Origin: JBFHFS01 sp041583495
GTDB taxonomy: Bacteria; Bacteroidota; Bacteroidia; Bacteroidales; Marinilabiliaceae
DNA: 49,450 nucleotides
Reading direction: 5' to 3'
NCBI GenBank assembly: GCA_041583495.1
Contig: JBFHFS010000037.1
Span: 1-49,450 of the forward strand
The notes below the pieces were generated by a model. It searched no databases, was not told where the DNA came from, and saw only the letters and a list, made by a program, of their open reading frames with translations. This document shows positions 1-8,039 of this stretch, piece by piece (positions within the stretch are counted from its first letter, which is position 1; each line of letters begins with the position of its first letter). The position numbers and the translations under genes were made by a program.

Positions 1-179
1 AGCCATGTTAAGGCTTTATCGAAGTTAATTTCGATCGTAGCAGGATTTGTGTTCGGATTGTACGCACCAATCCGCTCGATGTATTTACCATCTCGTGGCG
101 CCCTGCTATCTGCTACCACTACGTGGTAGTAAGCATACCTTTTGCGTCCGTGTCTCGTTAATCTGATTTTTACGGGCAT
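1..179 (-). CDS. rpsP: 30S ribosomal protein S16, N-terminal part
   Basis: This is the first 59 codons of ribosomal protein S16, a small-subunit protein that binds 16S rRNA; the gene runs off the left edge of the window. Translation from the ATG at 177-179 gives MPVKIRLTRHGRK followed by YHVVVADSRAPRDGKYIE and IGAYNPNTNPATIE, which are the hallmark blocks of the S16 N-terminus. The DGKYIE and YNPN blocks are nearly invariant in the family. A Bacteroidota -7 box lies about 40 bases upstream, so the gene has its own promoter. It is unrelated to the amino-sugar operon that ends 350 bp away on the same strand. Confidence 0.96.
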   Translation of the reverse strand, partial: MPVKIRLTRHGRKRYAYYHVVVADSRAPRDGKYIERIGAYNPNTNPATIEINFDKALTW

Positions 180-534
180 TTCTTTAATTTTTATTAAACA
201 ACCTACATTTTTAGCGGTTGCAAAGATACAATGTTTTTCTGGTTCCAGAAAATTTCCCAACTCTTTTAATGGCTTAATTTAAATAGCCCCGGGAAAAAAC
301 ATCTGTGGCCCCTGAGAATCCGGCTCTGGTTACCGGGTTTAAAACAAGAAAGGACGCGGAGTCCTGACGGAACAAAGGTAAGGGCAAATACCGGTTAAGA
401 GCTATTTTGCTCTTTAAACCTTCTGCCTATTACATTGAAAATATCTGATAACTCTTCTAATGAGGTATTTGGGTTCAAAAATGAATTTTAACGCAATGGG
501 TTCGTGTTTCATCAGCAAAGAAAAAGAGAGGAGC
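180..534. other. Intergenic region between rpsP and the lacI-type gene
   Basis: I see no gene in these 355 bases. They hold the rpsP -7 box at 221-228. On the minus strand they also hold a small hairpin with arms AGGAC and GTCCT at 351-365, followed in the direction of minus-strand transcription by a T-rich tail. That hairpin could be a weak terminator for the amino-sugar operon, but it has only five base pairs and lies 170 nt past the last stop codon. Confidence 0.5.
221..228 (-). promoter_or_regulatory. Likely -7 box of the rpsP promoter
   Basis: The minus strand reads TATCTTTG, a full match to the Bacteroidota -7 consensus TAnnTTTG. It lies 42-49 bases upstream of the rpsP start codon, which would give a leader of about 35 nt. 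I see no convincing TTG -33 element at the usual distance, so only the -7 element is supported. Confidence 0.55.
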
Positions 535-1566
535 TTATGGGTTTTTACTAAGCGTGGAATCTCTTACAATTAAATCATTGCGAATGATGATGGTCTCGGA
601 GGCAATATCCTGTTGGGGGTCTTCTATTTGTCGGATTACCAGCCGGGCTGCCGCCTGTCCCATTTCAAAGGCATGGTCTTCGATGGTGGTTAAAGCCGGT
701 TCAATAATCAAAGAGGTGGGGGTATTGCTGAAGCCAACTACCGCGATATCTTCGGGCACTCTTAAGGCGGCCTTCTTTATGGTTTGGATCGCGCTGATGG
801 CACTGGTGTCGTTCGAGCAAAAGATGCCATCGGGCCGGGGCGTTAATTTAAGAAATTCCAGGGTGGCCTCTTTTCCTTCAGGGCTGCTGAGGTCTTCGGT
901 ATAACTAATTAAGCTCTCTTCGGGAGGAATGTTATGTTTCTTTAAAGCCTCCCGGTATCCCCTGAGTCTTTCTCTGAAGATGGTCATTTTCTGGTTCCCT
1001 GCGATATGGGCTATTTTTTTGCATCCTATGGATAGGAGATGTTCTGTTGCCTTAAAGGCAGCCCCGAAGTCGTCGATAATCACCTTATGGGTTTCAATTT
1101 CGTCACACACACGGTCGAAAAAAACCAGCGGGATATGGTTTTCCTTAAACCGCATCAGGTGATCGTAGTTATTGGTTTCCATGGCCAGGCAGGCAATGAC
1201 ACCATCGGCCTGGCTGGCCAATAGCATTTGGGCATTTTCTTTCTCGCGTTGATAGGAGTTATTCGATTGAAAAATGATGACATAATAACCTGCCTTGCTG
1301 GCTACTTCCTCAATCCCGCTGATAGCTACAGATTGAAAATAGCGGTCGATGCGTGGAATGATCACCCCAATGAGATTGGTTTTGTTACTCCGGAGCACGG
1401 AAGCGGCCCGGTTGGGGAAATAGCCCACCTTTTTGGCCAGAGTATGCACCTTCGCCGTTGTTTCTTTTCCAATGCTGGGATGATTCTGCAAGGCTCTCGA
1501 AATGGTAGAGGGTGAAACGTTTAACCGTTCAGCCATCTCCTTAATGGTCATTTTTGATCTTCTCAT
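535..1566 (-). CDS. LacI/GalR-family transcriptional regulator
   Basis: A sugar-responsive DNA-binding repressor or activator of 343 residues, the usual length of the family. The N-terminus (residues about 6-52) is a LacI helix-turn-helix: TIKEMAERLNVSPSTISRAL, then a hinge-helix segment ending in NRAASVLRSNKTNLIGV. The rest is a periplasmic-binding-protein-like effector domain, with GVIIPR and later FCSNDTSAI and VAVVGFSNTP-type segments. It is the last gene of a minus-strand run that encodes NagA, NagB and a sugar permease, so it most likely senses an amino sugar or its phosphate. Its probable targets are the two palindromes in front of the first gene of that run (10522-10537 and 10681-10696). 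ATG at 1566 is used; a second ATG five codons in is possible. The exact effector cannot be read from the sequence. Confidence 0.93.
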   Translation of the reverse strand: MRRSKMTIKEMAERLNVSPSTISRALQNHPSIGKETTAKVHTLAKKVGYFPNRAASVLRSNKTNLIGVIIPRIDRYFQSVAISGIEEVASKAGYYVIIFQSNNSYQREKENAQMLLASQADGVIACLAMETNNYDHLMRFKENHIPLVFFDRVCDEIETHKVIIDDFGAAFKATEHLLSIGCKKIAHIAGNQKMTIFRERLRGYREALKKHNIPPEESLISYTEDLSSPEGKEATLEFLKLTPRPDGIFCSNDTSAISAIQTIKKAALRVPEDIAVVGFSNTPTSLIIEPALTTIEDHAFEMGQAAARLVIRQIEDPQQDIASETIIIRNDLIVRDSTLSKNP

Positions 1567-1595
1567 ATCGAATAAATCATTCTACAATCAGAGGT

Positions 1596-1651
1596 TTTTA
1601 AGGCTCCTGAAAAATCGGGGTCTGGTAAAAAGTTCCTTCTTTTAAGGCTCC
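1596..1651. repeat. 12-bp direct repeat upstream of the LacI-type gene
   Basis: TTTTAAGGCTCC occurs at 1596-1607 and again at 1640-1651, a centre-to-centre distance of 44 bp, or about four helical turns. A 10-bp palindrome CCCATATGGG follows at 1658-1667. The repeats sit in the 126-bp gap between the lipoprotein oxidoreductase and the regulator gene. They could be a binding site controlling the regulator separately, or a chance duplication. Confidence 0.4.
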
Positions 1652-1692
1652 CCTGGGCCCATATGGGTGGCAAATGGGCTGGGTGAGGCTCC

Positions 1693-3084
1693 TTATTTTC
1701 TCATCGCAAATTTTAACCCTTCGGTGGTTGTGTGGTACTTAACAATCATGTTGGGTACTTCCCAGGCGGGCATCCTTCCCTCCTTTATATATTGGAGGTA
1801 CTTTTCGGTAACTTGTTGAAATTGAGCTTCGTGTCCAACCTTGTAGCGATCCGGAATTTCAATCACCCAGGTTTTCGGACCTGCTTTAATAAGCTTAACT
1901 CCGGGATACCTTGTGGCTAAATCGCCATCAACGGCTTGTTGGAGTTGCTTTGCAAAGGTATCCAAATCATTATTACGGGTGGCCTCGACGTATAGGGTGG
2001 GTTTGTAGCCCTGCTCCGGCCCCTGCTTAATGATGAGGTTGCATCCGGAGCCCCGCATGATGGCGTAGTGGGTGTCGGCTGAGCCTTCGGGAGCCTGGAA
2101 ATTCCAAACCACCGAGGTCCTGGCATGAATGCCCTTTAATTTGTAGTTAATCTCCCCATTGCTGTAAACTTTTAAGGTGTCGTTGGTCACATCTTTCTGA
2201 AGATAATCGGGGTATTTATCCAATTGAGTTACTTTGGCGAACAGCTCGGGGGAGAGGTCGGTGGTCCAGTGTCTGGCCGAAACGATTTCCACATCTTCCT
2301 TCTTCAAGGCGACTTCAGGAAAGGCATCCCACTGAATGAGATCGACCAGATGGGTGTTGACATCCACGATTCCTTCTCCCTGTTGTGCCACATCAAAATA
2401 CCAGGCTGGCCTCTTTAAAGGTTGACCCGATACATATTTAAAAAAGTGATGCACACTCTCCCTGGTAATTGCCGGGTTTTCGAGTGATCCTGTTTCCAGA
2501 TGGCCAAAAATATCCGGCATCTTCGACAATTCCCGTTGCAGGATGTTGGTTATCTCGTAACGCTCAGTCATGATGTCGTACAGGAGTAATTGGTTTTCTT
2601 CGGCTGTTTTAAAGGCCTGCTCCAAGGTGGAAAACGCCCGGGGTGAAATGGCCATGGGTTTGTCGGCAAATACATTGAGGCTGGCCTGGATGGTTTTTAG
2701 AATGTAATCTGTTTTTTTCGCATTATTTCCCGAAAGAACCACTACGTTCCCGGGTTTTTCTTCCACCATTCGTTCAAAGAAATCAGATCCTGTATAGACG
2801 GTTTCCTCCCAGGAGGTAGGGTTCTCCTCCCTCGTATTATAACCTTTTATCCGGTCGATGTGATCCTGGACATCCGGTCCTGCAGGGGCATATACGTAAA
2901 CCGACCGATCAATCTGGTCGTACATGGTTTTTTGGATGAGTGCCGCGTGAAAATGTCCCGGATCAAGGGTTATGATTCTGACTTGCTGGTGAGCATCCGA
3001 AGGGCTGTTCCCGGCCTGGTGGCCACTGCCACAGCTCGTGAGAAAAAAGGTGAACCCAAGGCTGAGGATGGATAATCTGGTCAT
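1693..3084 (-). CDS. Lipoprotein Gfo/Idh/MocA-like oxidoreductase
   Basis: A 463-residue exported protein. The N-terminus MTRLSILSLGFTFFLTSCGS is a lipoprotein signal with the lipobox cysteine at position 18. A Rossmann-like dehydrogenase domain follows (residues about 35-165). It contains LDPGHFHAALI where the nucleotide-binding loop is expected, and FADKPMAI at 139-146, equivalent to the E/D-K-P catalytic motif of the Gfo/Idh/MocA family. The C-terminal two thirds resemble the putative oxidoreductase C-terminal domain found in Bacteroidota PUL proteins. It probably oxidises or reduces a sugar on the periplasmic face of a membrane. The GHFHA loop departs from the usual GxGxxG, so cofactor binding is inferred only. 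It lies between nagB (77-bp gap) and the regulator gene in the amino-sugar operon. Confidence 0.8.
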   Translation of the reverse strand: MTRLSILSLGFTFFLTSCGSGHQAGNSPSDAHQQVRIITLDPGHFHAALIQKTMYDQIDRSVYVYAPAGPDVQDHIDRIKGYNTREENPTSWEETVYTGSDFFERMVEEKPGNVVVLSGNNAKKTDYILKTIQASLNVFADKPMAISPRAFSTLEQAFKTAEENQLLLYDIMTERYEITNILQRELSKMPDIFGHLETGSLENPAITRESVHHFFKYVSGQPLKRPAWYFDVAQQGEGIVDVNTHLVDLIQWDAFPEVALKKEDVEIVSARHWTTDLSPELFAKVTQLDKYPDYLQKDVTNDTLKVYSNGEINYKLKGIHARTSVVWNFQAPEGSADTHYAIMRGSGCNLIIKQGPEQGYKPTLYVEATRNNDLDTFAKQLQQAVDGDLATRYPGVKLIKAGPKTWVIEIPDRYKVGHEAQFQQVTEKYLQYIKEGRMPAWEVPNMIVKYHTTTEGLKFAMRK

Positions 3085-3161
3085 AATTGATAAAGATTGA
3101 GAGAGGCCTTCTGTTGGTTGTTAAACAGGATGCCTCCCATGAATAGGTTGTTGTTAGTGTC

Positions 3162-3926
3162 TTATGAAATTAGTTCAGAGCTGTCAGAATCTAAAAAGAG
3201 CTCTGCCGATGAATGCCTTCTCAAAATGGTTGACGGGTATTGTTCCTGGATGGATTGATTAAGGGTGTTGAAAACTGCTTTGGCTTTGGTTTTTCCCGGA
3301 ACGACACAAAAAATTTGGGTGGCACTTAAAAGAGTCGGGATGGTGAGGGTGGCTGCTTTCTCAGGAACCATCCTCAATTCGCTAAAGCAACCATCATGTA
3401 CCTGCTGTTGTCTGGAAATCAGGTCCAGATCGATGATTTTGATGCTCAGAGGGTCGTTAAAATTGGCCACATGTGGGTCGTTAAATGCGATGTGGCCATT
3501 CTCGCCAATCCCCATGAAAACGATATCCGGGGGGAACTCCAGTAGCAGCCTGGTGTAGCGATCACACTCCTCTTCCGGGTTGGAGGTCTGTCCGTTAATT
3601 AAGTGGACGGAACGAAAAGGCACTTTTTCGAAAATCTGATTATTCAGATAGTTCCCGAAACTTTGGGGGGCGTTTTTTGGTAAGCCTATGTATTCGTCCA
3701 TGTGCAGGGCATTTATCTTTTGCCATTCAATGCCGGGTTGCAGGATTAAGGCCTCCAGAAATTCAGTCTGAGAGGGGGCTGCGGCGAAAATAATATTTAA
3801 TAGGGGCTTGGTTTGAAGCATCGAACGAATGGCTTTCTGTGCCTTGATGGCCGCCTCTTGGGCCATCTCCAAACGGGTATCGCGAATACTTACATGCAAT
3901 TGATCGACAAGAAACTCTTTTTTCAT
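3162..3926 (-). CDS. nagB: Glucosamine-6-phosphate deaminase
   Basis: Cytoplasmic enzyme converting glucosamine-6-phosphate to fructose-6-phosphate and ammonia, the last step of amino-sugar catabolism. The 254-residue length fits the NagB/6-phosphogluconolactonase family. Recognisable blocks are NALHMDEYIGLP (Asp77, the acid/base position of E. coli Asp72) and MGIGENGHIAFND at 138-150, with His145 as the active-site histidine. The residue that is Glu148 in E. coli NagB is Asp150 here, so this is a divergent subclass. The later segment LTIPTLLSATQIFCVVPG, followed by basic residues, is also typical. The gene starts 7 bp after nagA, which strongly supports the deaminase assignment over phosphogluconolactonase. 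No regulatory allosteric site could be judged. Confidence 0.88.
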   Translation of the reverse strand: MKKEFLVDQLHVSIRDTRLEMAQEAAIKAQKAIRSMLQTKPLLNIIFAAAPSQTEFLEALILQPGIEWQKINALHMDEYIGLPKNAPQSFGNYLNNQIFEKVPFRSVHLINGQTSNPEEECDRYTRLLLEFPPDIVFMGIGENGHIAFNDPHVANFNDPLSIKIIDLDLISRQQQVHDGCFSELRMVPEKAATLTIPTLLSATQIFCVVPGKTKAKAVFNTLNQSIQEQYPSTILRRHSSAELFLDSDSSELIS

Positions 3927-3933
3927 TTTAGGG

Positions 3934-5124
3934 TTATTCCGAATAAATAATATTTCCGTTTACTATGGTGGTGTGTATGTTGATCTGGTCATCAAAAAGA
4001 ACCAGGTCGGCCTGTTTCCCGGCAACCAGGCTGCCTTTTTCGTGAAATATCCCACATATCCTGGCGGGTGTGGCGGTAAGCATCTGAACGGCTTCCAGCA
4101 GGTTTACGCCGGCCTGGTTTACCATGGTTCTTATCAGGCGGTCGGCGGTGGCAACACTTCCGGCAAAGGCGGTTCGGTCCATGAGTTTGGCCACGCCATC
4201 CTCAACGATAACGGGTTGTCCGGCGTCCAGGCTTCCCAGTATGCTCGGGCCTTCGGGCATGCCGGCAGCCCGCATGGAGTCGGTAACCAGTGCAATGCGG
4301 CTGGCTCCTTTAGATTTGTAGATCAGCTGAAGGAGGCTTGGGGGCAGGTGAACCCCGTCGGCGATAATCTCGACGGTCATCTCATCAATGAGCAGGGCAC
4401 TTTCAATAACCCCGGCATAGCGAAAGGCGTTTCGCCGGGTTACTCCCGACATGGCCGAATAGAGGTGAGTCATATGGGTAAAGCCATTTTCAAAAGCCTC
4501 AATAACATCTTCATAAATGGCATCGGTATGGGCAATGGAAGGAAGCACCCCGTGTTGGGTCATATATCTGCCAAATTCCATGGCTCCGTTTAACTCGGGG
4601 GCGGCACTCCAGCGGATGATGTCTTTAGATTCGCGGAGAATGGTTTCATATTCGGAGGGATCGGGGTCATGGATAAATTTGGGGTCCTGAGCGCCACACT
4701 GCTTCATCGAGAAATAGGGTCCTTCGAGATGCATTCCCAGCATTTGTGAGCCTTTGCTGTTTTTGTTGGCGGCCTCCCTGAATATGGATAAGGTGTGCTT
4801 TAACTCTTCCATACTGCTGGTTAGGGTGGTGGGCACCAGTGAGGTGGTGCCGTGGCGGGCATGCATCTCCAGGGCACCCAGGAAGGCTTCCACGGTTCCA
4901 TCCATGAAGTCGTGTCCTCCGGCTCCATGGGTATGCATGTCGATAAAGCCCGGTGCCACATATCTTCCTGCGGCATCCAAAGTGCGGGCCCCGGCAAACG
5001 TAGCCTCTTCGGGTTCAATCCCTACAATGGTTTCATTCTCTACCCAAAGGGCATGATTGGATATGATTCGGTAGGGGGTGAGAATCTTTCCGTTGATTAT
5101 TTTTAGTCGGTTGTTCATAGTCAA
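3934..5124 (-). CDS. nagA: N-acetylglucosamine-6-phosphate deacetylase
   Basis: Amidohydrolase that removes acetate from N-acetylglucosamine-6-phosphate to give the substrate of NagB. The 396 residues match the family. Seen in the protein: IDMHTHGAGGHDF with the metal-binding HxH (His64, His66), MHLEGPYFS with the metal ligand Glu134, the histidines SIAHTDA (His199) and THMTHLY (His217/His220), and LVTDSMRAAG with the catalytic Asp282. The HxH pair suggests the two-metal type, as in Bacillus, rather than the single-metal E. coli type. The gene lies 4 bp downstream of the permease gene and 7 bp upstream of nagB, so these three are clearly co-transcribed. Confidence 0.95.
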   Translation of the reverse strand: MTMNNRLKIINGKILTPYRIISNHALWVENETIVGIEPEEATFAGARTLDAAGRYVAPGFIDMHTHGAGGHDFMDGTVEAFLGALEMHARHGTTSLVPTTLTSSMEELKHTLSIFREAANKNSKGSQMLGMHLEGPYFSMKQCGAQDPKFIHDPDPSEYETILRESKDIIRWSAAPELNGAMEFGRYMTQHGVLPSIAHTDAIYEDVIEAFENGFTHMTHLYSAMSGVTRRNAFRYAGVIESALLIDEMTVEIIADGVHLPPSLLQLIYKSKGASRIALVTDSMRAAGMPEGPSILGSLDAGQPVIVEDGVAKLMDRTAFAGSVATADRLIRTMVNQAGVNLLEAVQMLTATPARICGIFHEKGSLVAGKQADLVLFDDQINIHTTIVNGNIIYSE

Positions 5125-5128
5125 TGAT

Positions 5129-6433
5129 TTAGGCTTTTACGGGTAGCCAATGTTTGACTTTGTAGCCATACACGGCAAAATATACCAGATACAAGTAGCA
5201 GGGGAGCAAAATAATATAGGCATCATGTACATTTCTGGCATCTGCCATGGCCCCGTAAATCAGCGGGGTAATAGCACTGCCGCACAGGCCCATCACCAGC
5301 AGGGAGGAGCCGAGTTTGGTGAAACGTCCCAGACCTTTGATGGCCAGGGGCCATATGTTGGCGTAAATAAGTGAGTTAGGCAATCCAAGGGCCACCAGCA
5401 TCCAGATGGAAATATCGACTCTGTGACCGAGAAAAAGAACTTCTCCACTGGCTAATAAAACGGCTACTGAGATAAGGGTTCCCAGAACGGTGACGGTAAT
5501 AAGTGCGTTTCGCTGATTGATAAAACGAGGGATGGTGATGATGCCAACCACATACCCAATCATTGTGGCGCCCAATGTGTACGAGGGAAAAGTCTTGGCC
5601 TCCAAAAGGGTCAGACCCATGGATTGGGCATAACTGATGATGGTGTCGATGGCAATAATTTGCGATCCCACATGAAAGAAGATGGCAAAAGCCCCCAGTA
5701 TTAAATGGGGAAATTGAAAGATGCTGGTCTTCTCGGAATGGCCCTCCGCTACCTCTTCCTTATTTACCTGGGTGGTATTTATTTCAGGCAGAGGAGAGTA
5801 AAAGACCATCAGCCCAATCACAAGTAAAATTACGCCCAGTATACTGTAGGGCCAGATAACCCGCTGAATCAGATTTTCCAGTGCGATGTTCTTGTCGAAG
5901 TCCGATAAAGTCCCGTCTTTGAGGGCATTGAACAAGTCATTGTCAGTAACCTTTAGAATAACTGCCGCAAAGATCAGCGGGGCCAGAATGCCGGCCAGTT
6001 TATTACAAACGCCCATGATGCTTATTCGTTGTGCCGCCCGGTCGATGGGGCCAACAATCGTGATGTAGGGATTGGCTGCCGATTGAAGGATGGCCAGACC
6101 CGTGCCGATGGAAAACAGGCCCAGGAGGAATATCCCGTACGTCCGGGTCAGGGCCGCAGGAACAAACAGAAAAGCACCCAGGGCCATCACAAAGAAACCG
6201 AACATCATCCCCTTTTTAAAGCCAAATTTCTCAAGGATAAACGAGGAGGGAACCGACATGACAAAGTAGGCAAGATAAAAAGCAAAGGCCACCAGGTAAG
6301 CCTGGAAGTTGGTGAGCTCCAGCGATATTTTAAAATAGGGGATCAGGATGGCATTCACCCAGGATACAAACCCGAAAATAAAGAACATTAAGCCAATGAT
6401 GGCGATTGAGATTATTGATGTTTTTTTATCCAT
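5129..6433 (-). CDS. nagP: FucP/NagP-type MFS sugar permease, probably for GlcNAc
   Basis: Inner-membrane proton-coupled sugar transporter of 434 residues with about 12 membrane segments. It resembles the FHS (fucose/glucose/galactose/GlcNAc) subfamily: FIFGFVSWVNAILIPYF, FQAYLVAFAFYLAYF, LAILQSAANPYI and QRISIMGVCNKLAGILAP are typical blocks. The start was set at the ATG at 6431-6433, giving MDKKTSIISIAIIGL. A longer reading back to 6538 adds 35 polar residues absent from the family and crosses apparently non-coding sequence. Because nagA follows after 4 bp, N-acetylglucosamine is the likely substrate, as in NagP. Imported free GlcNAc would still need a kinase, and none is encoded nearby. 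The symbol rests on context; a different amino sugar remains possible. Confidence 0.85.
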   Translation of the reverse strand: MDKKTSIISIAIIGLMFFIFGFVSWVNAILIPYFKISLELTNFQAYLVAFAFYLAYFVMSVPSSFILEKFGFKKGMMFGFFVMALGAFLFVPAALTRTYGIFLLGLFSIGTGLAILQSAANPYITIVGPIDRAAQRISIMGVCNKLAGILAPLIFAAVILKVTDNDLFNALKDGTLSDFDKNIALENLIQRVIWPYSILGVILLVIGLMVFYSPLPEINTTQVNKEEVAEGHSEKTSIFQFPHLILGAFAIFFHVGSQIIAIDTIISYAQSMGLTLLEAKTFPSYTLGATMIGYVVGIITIPRFINQRNALITVTVLGTLISVAVLLASGEVLFLGHRVDISIWMLVALGLPNSLIYANIWPLAIKGLGRFTKLGSSLLVMGLCGSAITPLIYGAMADARNVHDAYIILLPCYLYLVYFAVYGYKVKHWLPVKA

Positions 6434-6554
6434 TCGTTTTTTTATTAATTCCAGCACGGCTGGAACGTGAATCTTCCCGGATGATTTCTCTTGTTGCCGC
6501 CTCCCGGTCGAAGGGGAGGGGTATTGTTGTTGATGCAACCTTTTTTTAGAGGAT

Positions 6555-6592
6555 TGCCTGCCCCATGGATGAACGATGCGCAGGGGCAGGCA
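6555..6592 (-). promoter_or_regulatory. Strong intercistronic hairpin
   Basis: TGCCTGCCCC at 6555-6564 pairs perfectly with GGGGCAGGCA at 6583-6592, a 10-bp GC-rich stem with an 18-nt loop. It sits in the 198-bp gap between the Tat-exported oxidoreductase and the permease gene. On the minus strand no U-run follows, so it looks like an mRNA-stabilising or processing structure rather than a plain terminator. A second small hairpin (CCTGTAG/CTACAGG, 6616-6638) covers the stop codon of the upstream gene. Confidence 0.5.
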
Positions 6593-6631
6593 GTGACTCT
6601 TTTCTGGGGTTGTTGCCTGTAGAGAAACGCC

Positions 6632-7975
6632 CTACAGGGTCATTTCCCATCCCTTTTCGTACCGGCGCGACCACAGCTTGTTGGCTTCCCGGTCTTTTAG
6701 GATATGCCCATTATTTGGATCAATATCCAAGGAGTGACCCACTCGTTGAGCAATATTTCCGAGTTGAACCAATAAGGTGCTTTTATGGCCGGAGTCAATG
6801 TCGGCGCGTAAGGTTGTTCCCCGGGTGATGCCATCGAGAAAGTTCTGGAGGTGTAAGGCATCCAATTGCTGTGCCGGACTGGCCGGATTGCGGGGATCAA
6901 TTTTGGCTTTGTCTTCAATGGTCTTGATCTCTTTCCCGGCCAGGTCGAAAATCTTGTATTCATTACCTCCGGTGAGCATCAGCGATCCTTTATCGCCAAA
7001 AAACATGGCGCCTACGGAGGCTCCTTCAATATTGCGAGCATTGCAGCTTCGGCCCTCCCAGGTCATGGTAAAGCCTTCCTGAAAATCGAGGTTGATCACC
7101 TGTGTGTCGGGGGTTTCCCAGTCGTCCTGGTAATGATACCTTCCGCCATTGGAGCTCACGCGAACGGGGAAGTCAACGCCCATTCCCCAGCGCAGCAGGT
7201 CGATCATGTGGGTGCCATTGTTTAAGGCTTCGCCTGTGCCCCAGTGCCAATGCCAGTGCCAATTGTAATGCACCAGGTTGTCTTTGAATTCCTTGCGTGG
7301 GGCCGGTCCCTGCCAGAGGTCCCAGTTGAGCCAGTCGGGAACAGGAGCCACCTTGCCGATGCCAATGGGGCCTCTTTGGTTGGTGTACCAGCTTTTTCCA
7401 AAATAGGGCTTCCCTATTACCCCTGCTTTAATCTCTTCCATGGCCTTAATTACATTGGGCCACGAACGGCGCTGGTTACCCATTTGCAGCACTTTGTTGT
7501 ACTTGCGGGCTCCCTGAACCAATATTTCTCCTTCTTCGGGACTGTGACTGGCAGGTTTTTCGAGGTAAACATGCTTGCCGGCTTTCATGCCGAGTAAGGC
7601 GGCGGGTGCATGCCAGTGGTCGGGTGTGGCAACCACGATGGCGTCCATATTTTTGTCCTCCAGTGCTTTACGGAAGTCGGGGGCGGCCGTTGGCCGTTGG
7701 CCGTTATTTTTTGAAAGACTGTTGATGCATCGTTCGGCGGCTCGTGTGTCTACATCGCTTACATAGAGGATGTTGCAGTTCTTTTGTTGGGCAAAATTGG
7801 ACCCCAGTGCTGCACCTCTTGAATTGACGCCCACCAAACCTATGTTGATTCGTTCGTTGGCACCGGCTATATTGCGGTAGCTTTTGGCACTAAAGCCCTG
7901 AAACGCTCCCCCAAAGGATAATGCAGCCGTTCCAAGTACTGTTTTCTTAATGAAATCTCTTCTGTTATTTTCCAT
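6632..7975 (-). CDS. Tat-exported Gfo/Idh/MocA oxidoreductase
   Basis: A 447-residue NAD(P)-dependent sugar oxidoreductase. The N-terminus MENNRRDFIKKTVLGTAALSF is a twin-arginine signal (NRRDFIK), so the folded, cofactor-loaded enzyme should be exported to the periplasm. The Rossmann domain shows INIGLVGVNSRGAALG near residue 43, VATPDHWHAPAALL near 115, and the family motif YLEKPASHS with Lys140. The C-terminal domain has NWHWHWHWGTGEALNNGTH and MIDLLRWGMG, the usual sugar-binding region. Family members with bound NAD act on glycosides or free sugars. It lies in the amino-sugar operon behind a second Tat oxidoreductase, and together they suggest an oxidative step on the sugar before import. 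GH109 glycosidase activity is possible but the sequence is not close to the known GH109 pattern. Confidence 0.87.
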   Translation of the reverse strand: MENNRRDFIKKTVLGTAALSFGGAFQGFSAKSYRNIAGANERINIGLVGVNSRGAALGSNFAQQKNCNILYVSDVDTRAAERCINSLSKNNGQRPTAAPDFRKALEDKNMDAIVVATPDHWHAPAALLGMKAGKHVYLEKPASHSPEEGEILVQGARKYNKVLQMGNQRRSWPNVIKAMEEIKAGVIGKPYFGKSWYTNQRGPIGIGKVAPVPDWLNWDLWQGPAPRKEFKDNLVHYNWHWHWHWGTGEALNNGTHMIDLLRWGMGVDFPVRVSSNGGRYHYQDDWETPDTQVINLDFQEGFTMTWEGRSCNARNIEGASVGAMFFGDKGSLMLTGGNEYKIFDLAGKEIKTIEDKAKIDPRNPASPAQQLDALHLQNFLDGITRGTTLRADIDSGHKSTLLVQLGNIAQRVGHSLDIDPNNGHILKDREANKLWSRRYEKGWEMTL

Positions 7976-8039
7976 GATTATAATTTTAGGATGTTTTATT
8001 AGTCCGGGATTAATCGTTTTGGCTGTTGATCATTTTGGG

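Noticed and set aside
6434..6538. A 35-codon N-terminal extension of the sugar permease
   Set aside because: Polar residues not found in the family; the internal ATG at 6431-6433 gives the standard N-terminus leading directly into the first membrane helix.
7238..7267. A short tandem repeat giving alternating His-Trp residues in the Tat oxidoreductase
   Set aside because: A W-H-W-x-W-H-W-G stretch is normal at this place in the family, so the DNA repeat reflects the protein motif rather than a recent expansion.
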